From Paracentrotus lividus (lineage: Eukaryota > Echinodermata > Echinoidea > Camarodonta > Echinidae), in the NCBI GenBank assembly GCA_940671915.1, contig CALNVZ010000641.1:5112444-5176443 (forward strand): DNA of 64,000 bases, given 5' to 3'. Below the pieces are notes generated by a model. It saw only the letters and a program-made list of their open reading frames with translations, made no database searches and had not been told where the DNA came from. The stretch's first letter is position 1. The number at the start of each line of letters is the position of its first letter. Positions 35,779 through 46,007 of this stretch are shown one piece after another. A program made the position numbers and the translations under genes.

Positions 35779-36210
35779 TGCCTCCGCCCACTGAAGGTGG
35801 TGCTGGAGGCATTATGTTTTTCAGGTTGTCCATCCGTCCGTCCGTCCGTCCCATTCGCTTCGTTATCTCAATATTTCAAGAATCACTTGAGATATCAACT
35901 TCAAAACTTTTGGATAGTATGTATCACCATAGGAAGATGATCTGATTAGATTTTGGATTCTGTAGGTCAAAGGTTGAAGAGTCACAGAGGTCAAATTGTG
36001 AAAATCAATGTATTGAGTTTGATATATTGCCATATAAGACAATCTTTTATTACATTTTGGAGTATGTAGATCAAAAATTTAGGAGGGACTATGATCTAAG
36101 AATGTTTGTGGGTCACAAGGTCAAAAGTCAAGTTAAAATATATCTTTGTTTGAAGGAAAATAAGTAGATGAATGTGCTATATATTTCTGATTCGGCAATG
36201 GCGGAGGCAT
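35779..36210. mobile_element. ATGCCTCCGCC-ended element with GTCC microsatellite
   Basis: The ends ATGCCTCCGCC and GGCGGAGGCAT are inverted. Inside are CCGTCCGTCCGTCCGTCC, a Ser-free non-coding body and AGGTCAAAGGTTGAAG. The layout (short inverted ends, GTCC run, AGGTCA motifs) parallels the larger element at 58451-60895. Confidence 0.7.
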
Positions 36211-36720
36211 ATATTTTAACCGCGCGCAGTTGGGGATTCATCTTGTTTAAAATTTTGTAAATGTACATTGACATTGTATGTGGATAGGCATGATCATAAT
36301 TTTACAATTGTATGATTTCTGGACCCGTCCCCTTCTTTTTGATATGAACATGAACATGACTGTAGCAAGCAGTATTTTTTTCTTTGTTTGGTATACTCCT
36401 CAACGTCCTATCAGCATCAGGATGATGTCTTATCAGCAACCAAATGATTCAGAATAAATAAATTTCATTGGTAAGAGTGATTGAAAAATCTAAAAATTAT
36501 TATGGACATCATCTTTTTATTATCTACAGTACGACCATTTTGTGTCATTGATGTTAATCTATATGTAGAATCATGTTAATGCCTGTACATGATTTTTACC
36601 ATCTGCAGAAACAATAGTTGTATAAAAATAGTTTTAATCAAACAAGCTTTTGTCCTCAAATTCATATCATTTTATAAGATCTTAGAAAGTAATTTGTCAA
36701 ATGGTTTTGGTTTCAATCAG

Positions 36721-36932
36721 GGACGGTTTACAACAAACTAACAACCACCTGCTCCGAGTTCTGACCCAGGTCGTACAAACTACCATGCAACGGAGAATGC
36801 CATCAACCGACGGCTGGGAGGGGGCTCAAGGCAGACCCCGTCCCGCCAGCAACAACAGCAGGAGATGGACAGAGGGGTGATGGGAGACCCTCGTCACCGA
36901 GGATAGATCTCCTTAGAGGGCCGCGGTCGGAG
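36721..36932 (+). CDS. AKAP9: AKAP9-like exon 12 of window, VVQTTM block, frame-disrupted
   Basis: The acceptor is TTGGTTTCAATCAG and the donor TCGGAG|GTAATC. It reads DGLQQTNNHLLRVLTQVVQT, matching the AKAP9 LLKVLLEVVKTT block. Restoring one G after ATG gives MATENAINRRLGGGSRQTPS (vertebrate VEETIGRHVLG region). A second lost G in GGGA would give a Gln/Ser/Pro-rich linker ending IDLLRGPRSE. The untouched frame hits TGA at about 36877. The 3' end is echoed at 37158. Confidence 0.78.
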
Positions 36933-37157
36933 GTAATCATCCTCATCCAGGTACTTTGGACTTTTAGTCAGATGAATTCTTCATTGATCATTTATTTATT
37001 TATCGAGAGGAAATGATTAGGATTAAAAGGCTCAATTAGACAATCTTTCTTTATGGAGCATTTGTTTTTGGTTGGAACCTAGTGCATCTACATGTCTCTA
37101 TCTATTTACAAGCATTTCACAAGAAGTAAATACTGAAGTCATTGATAGGAGGAAGAT

Positions 37158-37191
37158 GGGTGATAGATCTACTCAGGGGGCGTGGTTGGAG
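37158..37191 (+). pseudogene. Downstream echo of exon 12 end
   Basis: GATAGATCTACTCAGGGGGC and GGAG|GTAAGG correspond to the last 33 bp of exon 12 with donor. Sequence further on (CATTGATCA ... GAAAGGATTAGGAAGTAAGG) parallels the intron after exon 12. A GGGTGG-type MITE sits immediately after the echo donor. Confidence 0.72.
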
Positions 37192-37194
37192 GTA

Positions 37195-37378
37195 AGGTGG
37201 GTATCTCACTTCGCGGAGACGTTTCCGCGACGGAATCCTTTGTCCCTATAAAATGTATTCGAAATGTCTCCGAAACTTAGGAAATTGGGGGAAAGAGGAG
37301 ACTGAGGAGACAATGACTATGACAAAACCATGTTGCAAATCCATCTCAAATTTGTTTCCCAAGTGAGATACCACCCAC
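37195..37378. mobile_element. GGGTGGTATCTCA MITE, copy 2
   Basis: GGTGGGTATCTCACTTCGCG at the left and AGTGAGATACCACCC at the right, with GGAGACGTTTCCGCGA and a matching inner arm. It is related to 6615-6724. Like that copy it interrupts a duplicated exon-end segment. Confidence 0.8.
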
Positions 37379-37868
37379 CATCCTATACCAGGTATTTTTA
37401 AACTTTCCTTTGGAGGATAGGTTGAAAGAGAACCATTGATCAACTGTTGTTCTTTTTAATTATCTGTTGAGCAGAAAGGATTAGGAAGTAAGGGGATCGA
37501 TAAAACAACATTCTCTTGTCTATATTTGTTCTCAATTCCTACCAAGTGTCTAGTTTATTTGATATATAAAAAAAAGAAAGAACTCGGAACGAATTTTGAA
37601 AGAGAGTTGGAGTGTCAATGGAAAACCCTTATCATTTCAGGTAGACCTTTTGATGTGCGTGGTCGATATCAGTACACAACATTGCTTTAGGCTTTCCTTG
37701 GAAGGAAGGGTTACAAAAAAAGTTATCCATTTGCTATCTTTGAATGTTTTGTTGGACCCAAACAAATTATTAAGATTTTCAAAGTACAAATTTCTGCAAT
37801 TCACATCCATTGTTACAGTTTTCTTTCTTTACACTCTAACGGGTAATCATTTGTAAGTGTTTTAACAG

Positions 37869-38015
37869 GTGACTCGAGCTCAGATATGGATGCCTTCACG
37901 ATACCATCGTGGCTTCCATGTTTAGTGACGAGGGCTTGGAACTCTCTCAGCACATCAACGAGAGCATCTTCGTAGGACCAGAACTAGACTCAGAAGGCGA
38001 GGAGATGGCTCACAG
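37869..38015 (+). CDS. AKAP9: AKAP9-like exon 13 of window, LSQHINESI block
   Basis: The acceptor is GTGTTTTAACAG and the donor CACAG|GTAACAG. It reads DSSSDMDAF, then DTIVASMFSDEGLELSQHIN and ESIFVGPELDSEGEEM, which follows the vertebrate AKAP9 segment GSDMP ... EEGTELSQRL ... EIDPENEEL. One base is lost within GCCTTCAC, and one extra C is present in ATGGCTCAC relative to its own two echoes. Removing it gives the phase needed by exon 14. It is followed by two tandem echoes. Confidence 0.82.
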
Positions 38016-38066
38016 GTAACAGAATTTTTCTTTCATTTCGCGGATGTGGGGAGGGGGGAGGGGGGG

Positions 38067-38188
38067 CCTTTATGATACCAGCGTGGCTTCCATGTTTAGT
38101 GATGAAGGTTTGAAACTGTCTCAGCACATCAATGAGAGCATCTTCATAGGACCAGAACTGGACTCTGAAGGTGAGGAAATGGTCACAT
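38067..38188 (+). pseudogene. Tandem echo 1 of exon 13
   Basis: YDTSVASMFSDEGLKLSQHI and NESIFIGPELDSEGEEM is open in one frame to GTCACAT|GTAACAG, phase 1. The left side is poly-G rich, with no acceptor. Confidence 0.82.
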
Positions 38189-38231
38189 GTAACAGAATCT
38201 TATTTTCATTGTGGGCAAGGGAGGGGGCGGG

Positions 38232-38357
38232 GTCTTTTCATGATACTAGCGTGGCTTCGATGTTTAGTGACGAGGGCTTGGAACTCTCCCAGCACATTAA
38301 TGAGAGTATCGTCGTAGGACCAGAACTAGACTCGGGAAGGCGAGGAGATGGTCACAT
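38232..38357 (+). pseudogene. Tandem echo 2 of exon 13
   Basis: HDTSVASMFSDEGLELSQHI is followed by NESIVVGPELDSGRRGDG, where an inserted base breaks the frame. The donor GTCACAT|GTAACAG is intact. Copies repeat every 165-170 bp. Confidence 0.82.
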
Positions 38358-38576
38358 GTAACAGAATTCTTATTTCATTTTGGTTTTGTTTTTTTTCAGA
38401 ACTAAACTGGAATATAATCAAACACATGGCACTTAAATACATAAACTAAATATTTCAAAATGGACCTCTTGTGAAGAAATTTAGTTTTGAGCCCTATTGT
38501 TTAGAATAAAGCCTTTGGGATACTCCTGAGTATGCCAAATGCCAATTTTGCTGTAACTTTGTAAGTATTTAAATCA

Positions 38577-39003
38577 TGAACCCCTTTACTCATTCACCGC
38601 AACTGCCCACGTTTTGTAGTTTACCTCAATAACTTTGGACTCAGAGCCTCAAAAAAATGTACCACATGCATGAGGATTATAGTAGGAAGAGCAAAAGTTT
38701 CTGCACACAAACATGTATATGTGAAGTGCATATGAACCAAATTAGGTTTTGGCACAAGAAATCAAAAGAATGAACTTAAGCATCAAAATCCCTAAATTGG
38801 CAATGTTCTGACACAATCAAAATCAGTGTTTTTCCACACAAATTGATGATCGTAATAGTTTTATACATAGTTAATGTCTAAAGTCTAAAGTTAAAGGAAG
38901 TAAGTTCTTGACATATTACTTTTTGTTAATTTCAGTGTTGCTGATTTGCAGAAGAAAAGCTGATAACATAAGCCCCTAAATAATTTATGTCAAGAAAGGG
39001 TTA
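38577..39003. mobile_element. TTAACCC-type non-autonomous element, copy 2
   Basis: It begins TGAACCCCTTTACTCATTCA and ends AAGAAAGGGTTAAG. It shares CATTTTGTGG/CGTTTTGTAG and TCAATAACTTT blocks with 12778-13150. Inverted CCC/GGG ends with TTAA at the right suggest a piggyBac-like MITE. The left TTAA is mutated to TGAA. Confidence 0.6.
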
Positions 39004-39439
39004 AGCACTTTGGCCTCATCAGGCAGTTGTGTATTAACATATGCTATGAGAAAAACACATGTTGCAGATACCCAGGGATGTCATGAAATACAATCTCACT
39101 TTCTTTCTTCTTTTAGAAGTCATTTGATACCTCGTCTAAGCAGCCTAATGCTTGTTAGGGGCCCTTATAGTTAGAGTTTCACATTTTGAAGCTTATTTTG
39201 ATTTGATGGTGTTAAGCAAGTATTTTGCATCCTATGGAATGTATTTGGTTGGAAATCCAATATGCTATGCTTAAAACTTAACTTCAAACATTACTTTAAA
39301 AAAAAAAAATGATATAAGTTTACTGGGGAAAAAATGACAGATATAATAAAAATGTAAGTCTGCTTTTAAAACTTCATTTCATTTTTAAATTGCACAATTC
39401 CTTGAATGAATTTGTACATGACAGAGATACCTTTTATAA

Positions 39440-40080
39440 TGTATCGTTCAAGAAAAGTCGTGGATTGATAATGTTAAAGTCTGAATTTTATGATTTTCTA
39501 AGCAGTGTCAGTTAATGTGCTAACAAGCTCAAGAATTATATGCTCCTTTAAGTTTGACTTCCTTACAATGCTGCTCTTTTATCATGTAGAAAGCATTGTA
39601 TTCATTCCTATTTTACTGATCTTTAGTCAAGCAATAGTAGAATTATCAACTGATAAGATTACCCTAAAGAGCTCGGCGAGAAAGATCGCTGATGGATTGT
39701 GTCAAAGTTTGGATTTACAATTTCCTAAGCAGTGTCAACCCTCGCTGTCAAAGCGATAACAAGCTCAAGAATTCTATACTCTTTTTATAAAGTTGATTGC
39801 CTTACAATGTTGATTTTACATATGAAAACTCTCATATTTAATCGTATTTTACTGAGTTTTAGTCAAACAATACATTTGCACAGCAGTTGTGAGAGTCTTC
39901 AACTGATAAGATTTTCCCAAAGAGCTTGGGCAGAAAGATCATTGATGGATACTGTCAAAGTTTGGATTTACAATTTCCTAAGCAGTGTCATCTCTCGCTG
40001 TCAGGGTACGATAACAAGCCTGAGGTTCCTGCTTTCCTATCATCAATCTCCTGTACTGTTAGCACACTGTCAGGATATCA
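39440..40080. repeat. Tandem repeat in intron 13, about 225-250 bp units
   Basis: The block CAAAGTTTGGATTTACAATTTCCTAAG-CAGTGTCA ends at about 39735 and 39989, preceded by an older partial copy ending at about 39510. AACAAGCTCAAGAATT and TCAACTGATAAGATT recur in each. A 127-codon frame across it is a by-product. Confidence 0.85.
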
Positions 40081-40744
40081 TCAGTTTAGATTTGAACTTC
40101 TGGATATTGGATTAGACAGTCTTTATTTGCAGAATTCAATTAATTAAAAGTTCTGTCTAGACGTTTCGGTAGCTGTGATCTGTATTGCATGTCTGATAAT
40201 CTTCCTACGATGAATCATAACATTGCCATGCGACTGAGTTGCAGTTATTTAAATAATTCAATGTACATGTACAAATGTACGCTGTGCAGATAATGTACCC
40301 GGTAGACACCCTAAATTTGCAGAATATTGAAAGAAAGGTGTTCCCCTTTAATAACGAAAATGAAGAGAATAATTAGATTTTTTTTAAAAACCTTATGGCA
40401 GTATGCATATTTTTAAAGAAATTTCTTAAAGCTCTATTGAATCAGCTTTTCCTCCTAAAATTGGCAAAACTTTTTTTTCCGCCCATGGATACATTTTACA
40501 TTCTCACAACAATATCAATATGTATAGAATGCAGTGTTTGACTTTATAGCATTTATATCAAATAATTTTGCAAATATAGAGGAAAAAATCAGATAATGAT
40601 TAATGCTACAATGTAATTGAATGTCTGTACGTGTAGTTCAATAGAGTAATTAATCGTATACATGTATATTTGTTTCTGGAATTTTGTGAGTTTTTATTTC
40701 TGCTCGATAATGTTTGAGAAAAAATAAAAACATGTAATTGAAGT

Positions 40745-41600
40745 TTCATGTTTCTTGCAACAACCAACAACAAATCGGAGTTGAAAAAGGTTCATGAGTT
40801 ATAAAAATTGGTTTCTCAAAGAAAAACACAGGGATACTGTACAAGTACACAAGCCCTTTTGACCGGACCTAGTTTTGTCACCACTGTCAATTCATTCAAA
40901 TACTCACTTGTTCAACATATGGCAATGATTCTGTGCCAGAATATGAGGGAGGGGGCAATAAAGGGACATACATGTAGCATGACATTCAACAACAACTCAG
41001 AGTTGGAAAAGGTTCATGAGTTATAGGAATCATAACAGTCGGTCTCTTGAAGAAAAGCACAGGATGCTGTTTCATTTGACCGGACCTAGTTTCGTCACTA
41101 CTGTCCATTCATTTTAATAAAGGGAATCTAGTGTAGTGGGAAGGTGTGGGAAAAATGAAGAACATGATTTTGAGCTTTCCTGACATTTTCATGCCATTTG
41201 GGAAGAGTATCATAATAAACAGCTCCACAATAAAAGATTGCTCTTCAATTGCTCTAGTAGTCATAATATGATAGCTGGTATGTTTGGGTCCCAAACATAT
41301 TGTGTTGCCCCATACATGCATTTCTGTGTAAGTTCATGTGACTCAAAGCTGAATTGGGTTAACTTCTTATGTTGGCAATTCCAAAACCTCACAGCACAAA
41401 ATAATGCTTAGATGAACTGTTACCAACCTTCCCAAATCACTTTTAGACAGTGTCTTCTATATGTCATGAGCAGAATAATAATTTCACTTTTAAAAGCTCA
41501 CTTGATCAACATATCAAAAGGATTCCGTGCCAGAATATGAGGGAGGGGGGCGCAATAGAGGGACCAGGCATGAGTCATGTGAGTGGCGAGGGGGCGATCG
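40745..41600. repeat. Imperfect tandem duplication in intron 13
   Basis: GAGTTG-AAAAAGGTTCATGAGTTATA and TTTGACCGGACCTAGTTT occur at about 40780-40880 and 40995-41095. CCAGAATATGAGGGAGGGGG occurs at 40935 and 41530. The G-rich part is poorly conserved. Confidence 0.72.
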
Positions 41601-42444
41601 AGGGTAGCATGGTTTCCTGTTTAGATCCTGGGGAGTACAGGCCTTCCTGGTAAGGGAGTACTCACTTTCGGAGACCGTGTTCAAGAGAAGTGTTGTAGTA
41701 CCGGCTACACTTCACCTGTCTTGGTGTCTTGTAACTTAGTTTGTTTATTTTCTTCTCCACCCTGTTTTTGCACGTTACTCTGCTCTTATCGCTTGCTCCA
41801 TACCTTTCTCTCTTTCTCTCTTTCTATCCCTTTATTTCTCAATCTTTAGTGTTCACTTTTCAAGCACATTCTTCATTCTATGTGATCAACCGATCAGAAG
41901 TTGTTTATGCTCTCTCTGAGATTAAATCAGAATGATTGGGCTTTGGCCCAAAGCTGGATAGAATTCACACCCAGATATAGTATAGATTAACCGAGGTGTT
42001 TTCCCTTCAATTCAGAGTAAAGGCATAAACCAGGCTGAAGGCAAGAGTGAAATCATTTTCCAAGTGAAGATTTTATTTGAGATAAGCTACATTTATATTG
42101 TTCGTGGAGAGTTGCTATTTAAAGAGCCATCGTATTGATCTTATCCATGACCTAAGCCCTCTGTTTGCTATTAACTTAGTGAGGCTAATTTTTGTGCCCA
42201 ATAAAGGTCACATTATGCAGTGTACAAACATACAAAACTTGCCTCCTTTGTTGCAAATATAATATTATTAGAAATTTTGAGTTTATATGTAACAAAAGAA
42301 TTGCTTGAAATTATTGATGGATGTTTGAAGTGGATATTGACTTTTTTTTTTGCATTATTGATTTTATATTTATTAAAATCTTTAAATGTTTGGTTGCACA
42401 ATGATTTTAACTGCAATACAATATACAATAGGATATGAGTTCTA
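41601..42444. other. Intron 13, no recognisable gene
   Basis: It contains CTTTCTCTCTTTCTATCC pyrimidine tracts near 41810. No exon compatible with the phase-1 junction was seen. Confidence 0.45.
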
Positions 42445-42582
42445 GGGGGTATTTCATCAAAGGACTTATCGGATGTTATATCCAACAAACTGTTATAAGC
42501 TACTGAAATGCTTGCATGTGATTGGTTGAGAGCAAAGTTATCAGATAAAACATCCGACAAGTCCTTTGATGAAATGCCCCCC
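42445..42582. mobile_element. ATTTCATCAAAGG MITE, copy 2
   Basis: GGGGGTATTTCATCAAAGGA at the left and TCCTTTGATGAAATGCCCCC at the right, with the interior AACTGTTATAAGCTACTGAA as in 15653-15781. Flanks AGTTCT/AGAACT extend the palindrome. Confidence 0.88.
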
Positions 42583-42712
42583 AGAACTATATATGATATT
42601 GATTATGAGATAAATTGTTATTATTGTTCACAAAAGAAGAAGAAGAAGAAGAAAAAACAAACCCATAGGAATTATGATTATTATTTTATTAATATACAAT
42701 TCCTTTCTCCAG

Positions 42713-42970
42713 GTGCCACCACCAGACTTCACTCTGCTGTAGAGCGGCTCTTAGACCAGTTCTCAGACTCCAGTACCCAATCTGATCAGCGTCGTCCAGT
42801 CAACGCTGACGGCTACGCCAGCTCCCAGTCCAGCCGAGAGGAGGATTCGCTCTCGAGGAGTGCTGGAGCCGGAGCACCAGCGGGAGGAGACAGGAATGAT
42901 CTTCTTCGGAGGCTCCAGGCGGAGATCAGGGAGAAAGAGAGACTGGCTGTGGAGCTCCATAAATCAGATG
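42713..42970 (+). CDS. AKAP9: AKAP9-like exon 14 of window, RLHSAVERLL block
   Basis: The acceptor is CCTTTCTCCAG and the donor AGATG|GTAGGATA. Phase 1 to phase 1 and open: GATTRLHSAVERLLDQFSDS, a Ser/Ala/Gly-rich linker (SSREEDSLSRSAGAGAPAGG), then RNDLLRRLQAEIREKERLAV ELHKSDG. Vertebrate AKAP9 has SSRLQAAVEKLLEAIS and REQLAVELSKAEG in the same order. The linker is a low-complexity break between helices. Confidence 0.93.
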
Positions 42971-42999
42971 GTAGGATATGGTTTATTTCCTTGTGGGAA

Positions 43000-43311
43000 A
43001 GAACACAGTGTGAAACAGGGTGTCCCACAGTGTGAAACACGATGTGAACTATATTGTGAACACAGTTTAAAACAAACCACACTGCAACCCTGTCAGAAAG
43101 AACATAGCATCCCTTAGTGTGAAACAATATGTAAACACACTATGAACACACTTTGAAAACAGTATAAAATAAACCACACTGCATCCCTGCTGGAAAGAAC
43201 ACAGTGTCCCACAGTGTGATCAATAATGTGAACCACAGTGTGAAACATAGTGTTGCACAGTGTTAAACACAATGTGGAGCATATTGTGAACACACAGTGA
43301 ATATAGTATAG
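43000..43311. repeat. CACAGTGTGAA minisatellite, left part
   Basis: Degenerate units of CACAGTGTGAAAC, AACCACACTGCA-CCCTG and GAAAGAACACAG follow exon 14. The array stops at an inserted hairpin element and resumes at about 44130-44345. Confidence 0.85.
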
Positions 43312-43477
43312 ATATATTGACTGCTTTGAGGGACATGGTCGTTTCTAGATCCTGCTCAAGGGAATCTCCGCATCTGCTATAACCCAAGACCGCAGGTTGC
43401 GGGTTATGGCAGATTCGGAGATTCCCGAGAGCAGTCTAGAAACGACCATGTCCCGAAAATAAAAGCAGTCAATATAT
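43312..43477. repeat. 166-nt near-perfect hairpin
   Basis: ATATATTGACTGCTTTGAGG ... GGGAATCTCCGCATCTGCTATAACCC folds back on GGGTTATGGCAGATTCGGAG ... ACGACCATGTCCC ... AAAGCAGTCAATATAT with a loop of about 15 nt. It marks the left side of an insertion of about 0.8 kb in the CACAGTGTGAA array. Confidence 0.9.
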
Positions 43478-44129
43478 ATTTTATATGCCGAATCTAAAAA
43501 CAACAAACATGGTCTAATTTTGACCTAGAACTAAGTCTAAGTGAAGTCTACGATCTAACGTTAGATTCTAAAATAGGCCTAACGTTAGATCTAACGTTAG
43601 ACTAGCCTAGAGTCATGAAAGTTTAAGTCAGTTCGAGCCTCTGGCTCTGCAGGCCACAATGCATGCTCACCACACACGCACAGGCAACACATTTGCATTC
43701 TACTTACAACTAACTGCAAACTGCAAAAAGGAAGCACCCTCCAGATTAACCTCTAAATCGTTTGTTTAGATCAACATCGTCATCGGAATTCAGGCTTAAC
43801 GCTCAACTAGAAATCTGGGATCCGTTCTAGCGTGACGAAAGAATTTGTCTACGCTGCGCGCACGCGCGTTGACGCACAAGCAGCGGAGTTGTCTAAAATT
43901 ATCGACCAAATCGCGCCGCAAATTATGGTATCTGAAATAAAGCGCATGCGCAGCAGCCTTGCACGTAAACAAATGGGGATCGCACTATGCCCATGGGCAA
44001 AAAGTACTGTAAAAATGTTCTATTGACCGGTAAAACCGGGAAAAGTGTCTGTGGCGGCCATAGGTCAGATTATGACTGCACTTTCAACCAATCAGAAGAC
44101 AGGATTATTAAAGATTCTTAAAATGAGGT
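43478..44129. other. GC-richer insert with NRF-1-like and CCAAT motifs
   Basis: It contains repeated TAACGTTAGA palindromes (about 43558-43605), CpG-rich CTGCGCGCACGCGCGTTGAC (43853), a perfect palindrome GCGCATGCGC (about 43942; NRF-1-like) and ACCAATCAGAAG (CCAAT). A 64-codon open frame starting at 43832 has no recognisable product. It may be part of a transposon or an internal promoter-like island. Confidence 0.5.
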
Positions 44130-44345
44130 ATATAATATACAATAAACCACACTGCATGCCTGCTGGAAATAACACAGCATGACACAGTGTGAAACAAAAT
44201 GTAAAAGCACTGTGAACACAGTATGAAATCATCTTCACACTGTTAAATTTGAGCATTTTAACACTGTGAACCACATCTTCATATTGTGAGAGGGTAAATT
44301 CACAGTGTGAATCCATGCACCATGTGAACATTATGTGGAAAACCA
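44130..44345. repeat. CACAGTGTGAA minisatellite, right part
   Basis: It resumes with AATAAACCACACTGCATGCC TGCTGGAAATAACACAGC, the same unit as at 43165-43200, confirming that 43312-44129 interrupts one array. Confidence 0.82.
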
Positions 44346-44499
44346 TATTAGTGTTAAAACATCATCACACTGTTAAATTTGAGCGTGAAAAGCAAAAATT
44401 GAAGTCTGTTGAGTAATTTGGTTTTTCCAAACAGGTTGTTGATAAAATAGGTTAATATATTTTATCAACATCATTCATATTATGATTTCTTCATACTTC

Positions 44500-44716
44500 A
44501 GGGGGGTGATTCACATAGAGTGAAGTAGACCTATAATTACACTTAGATTATAAGTGCATCATGTATTTTACGCACAATCTCATTGTTAGACATCTCATCT
44601 GTGTGTGTCTCCTGAGCATGATCTGACCTATGAGTTGATGCATAATATACCTCACGCAACTGGGAATATAAATGCGACTTTAAGTCAACTTAAATGTAAC
44701 TCTTTGTGAAACACTG
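44500..44716. mobile_element. Palindromic MITE-like repeat, copy 1 (mate at 57.44 kb)
   Basis: GTGATTCACATAGAGTGAAG at the left has a loose inverted partner AACTCTTTGTGAAACAC at the right. The interior (TTACGCACAATCTCATTGTTAGAC ... GCATGATCTGACC ... CACGCAACTGGGAATATAAA) matches 57440-57620. Confidence 0.65.
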
Positions 44717-44767
44717 CAAGGTCTATTGGATGTATGCAATAGTCTTCCTATATTCTTGATATTTCAG

Positions 44768-44980
44768 GTCTACTCGATGGCATCACCGCTGAGAAGCTTG
44801 AGGTTGAGGAAGCCCTTCAGAGAGCTCAGGAGCGCCACCATGACATGGTGGTCCAGATGGAAGCACTCTCAGAACGTCTCTCAGAGACATCCCACAACAA
44901 CCAAGCCCTCCAGGATGCACAGGAACAGTTTGAACAGCAGAGAGCGGTGCTGGCAGAGCGACTTGGCTTGGAAGACCTAG
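44768..44980 (+). CDS. AKAP9: AKAP9-like exon 15 of window
   Basis: The acceptor is TTGATATTTCAG and the donor ACCTAG|GTGAGAT. Phase 1 to 1, open. GLLDGITAEKLEVEEALQRA, then QERHHDMVVQMEALSERLSE. It lines up with vertebrate VIDGYADEKTLFERQIQEKT after the AVELSKAEG block. Confidence 0.92.
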   Translation, partial: VYSMASPLRSLRLRKPFRELRSATMTWWSRWKHSQNVSQRHPTTTKPSRMHRNSLNSRERCWQSDLAWKT

Positions 44981-45514
44981 GTGAGATTTTATTTTAAAAA
45001 ACAAACAAACAAACGCTCCAAATTTTATTGTCCGAAACAAAGCCTATGTTCTATCTCTATCCATTTAGCCAACACATCGGTGCAAAAACTGTAATGGTGT
45101 GAGCTTAAAATTCTGAAATTTTGTATTAGACGTTGAACAATTTCAGCTTAGAAAGCAGGTTCCAAATTTATCATGTGAAAGTTTGGTTTTACAGATTGCG
45201 ATTGTGTAATGTGATGTTGATTGTAATTAGTGTAAATTTTGATCGCCAAACCATGAGTAGCAATTGAGCACACCAGTGTGTTGTTTCACCCAGTCGTTCC
45301 TGATCAGTTCTATTGTTAAATGGTTGAAAATGTGATAAGTATACAATATAGCACCCAAGAAAACGTTTTTAAAGTCATTACAAACTAGTTGGCAAGACAG
45401 CCCCCAGGTTTGAACTAGTTTATTAGCTTACATGTAGATCCCATACATTTTTGTCTTAGAACCAATGTCATCTAGACCTTCATGTGCAACATTCATTTTT
45501 CCACCCATATCGAG

Positions 45515-45582
45515 GCTTGATTGAAGAGAACACCCAACTCTGCCACAAGATCCAGGCCCTAACCGTCGAACACCAAGACTTA
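45515..45582 (+). pseudogene. Upstream echo of exon 16
   Basis: GCTTGATTGAAGAGAACACC and ATCCAGGCCCTAACCGTCGA copy the first 68 bp of exon 16. Upstream intron (CCAATGTCATCTAGACCTTC) is copied too. The acceptor has drifted from CTCCAG to TATCGAG. The spacing of the two copies is about 168 bp. Confidence 0.83.
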
Positions 45583-45682
45583 GTTTACTAGCTTAATTTT
45601 TTTGGTTGTGTATGATTGTCTAGATGTTTGTCTTACAACCAATATCATCTAGACCTTCTTTCATTTTCTCATCATACTCCAG

Positions 45683-45936
45683 GCTTGATCGAAGAGAACA
45701 CTCAACTCCGACACCAGATCCAGGCCCTGACCGTTGAGCACCAAGACCTAGAGCTGCAGGCAGCCAAGACCAAGAGCTACCTGGAGCAGCAGGTCCAGGC
45801 CTTGGAGACCAGCACGGAGGAGCAGATCTCCGGAGCCAGGAGGCAGGAAGAGGAGGCACGGCTCCGGGCGGAGGATCTTCAGAGACAGGTGGATGCAGCC
45901 AAGAAGATGCAAACTTCTCACAAACAATTCTTAGAG
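45683..45936 (+). CDS. AKAP9: AKAP9-like exon 16 of window
   Basis: The acceptor is CATCATACTCCAG and the donor TTAGAG|GTGTGTT. Phase 1 in, phase 0 out, open. GLIEENTQLRHQIQALTVEH, then LEQQVQALETSTEEQISGAR, which fits vertebrate LQKQVKALEIDVEEQVSRF. It is echoed on both sides. Confidence 0.92.
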
Positions 45937-46007
45937 GTGTGTTTAGTGGGGGTGTGCGGCTGTCTGTCAAAATGCATGCTTTAAGTTCATGTAGTGCAAA
46001 AATATAT

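Noticed and set aside
41450-41660. Possible extra exon reading GAIEGPGMSHVSGEGAIEG, ending at GTAAGG
   Set aside because: It has a donor-like end but no acceptor, and part is an intron tandem repeat. Exons 13 and 14 align to vertebrate AKAP9 without a gap, leaving no room for it.
15440-42560. Two similar minus-strand peptides (MSDILSDKFVLSQSDAS and MSDVLSDNFALNQSHAS)
   Set aside because: Both lie over the ATTTCATCAAAGG MITE copies at 15653 and 42445. The similarity comes from the repeat, not a gene family.
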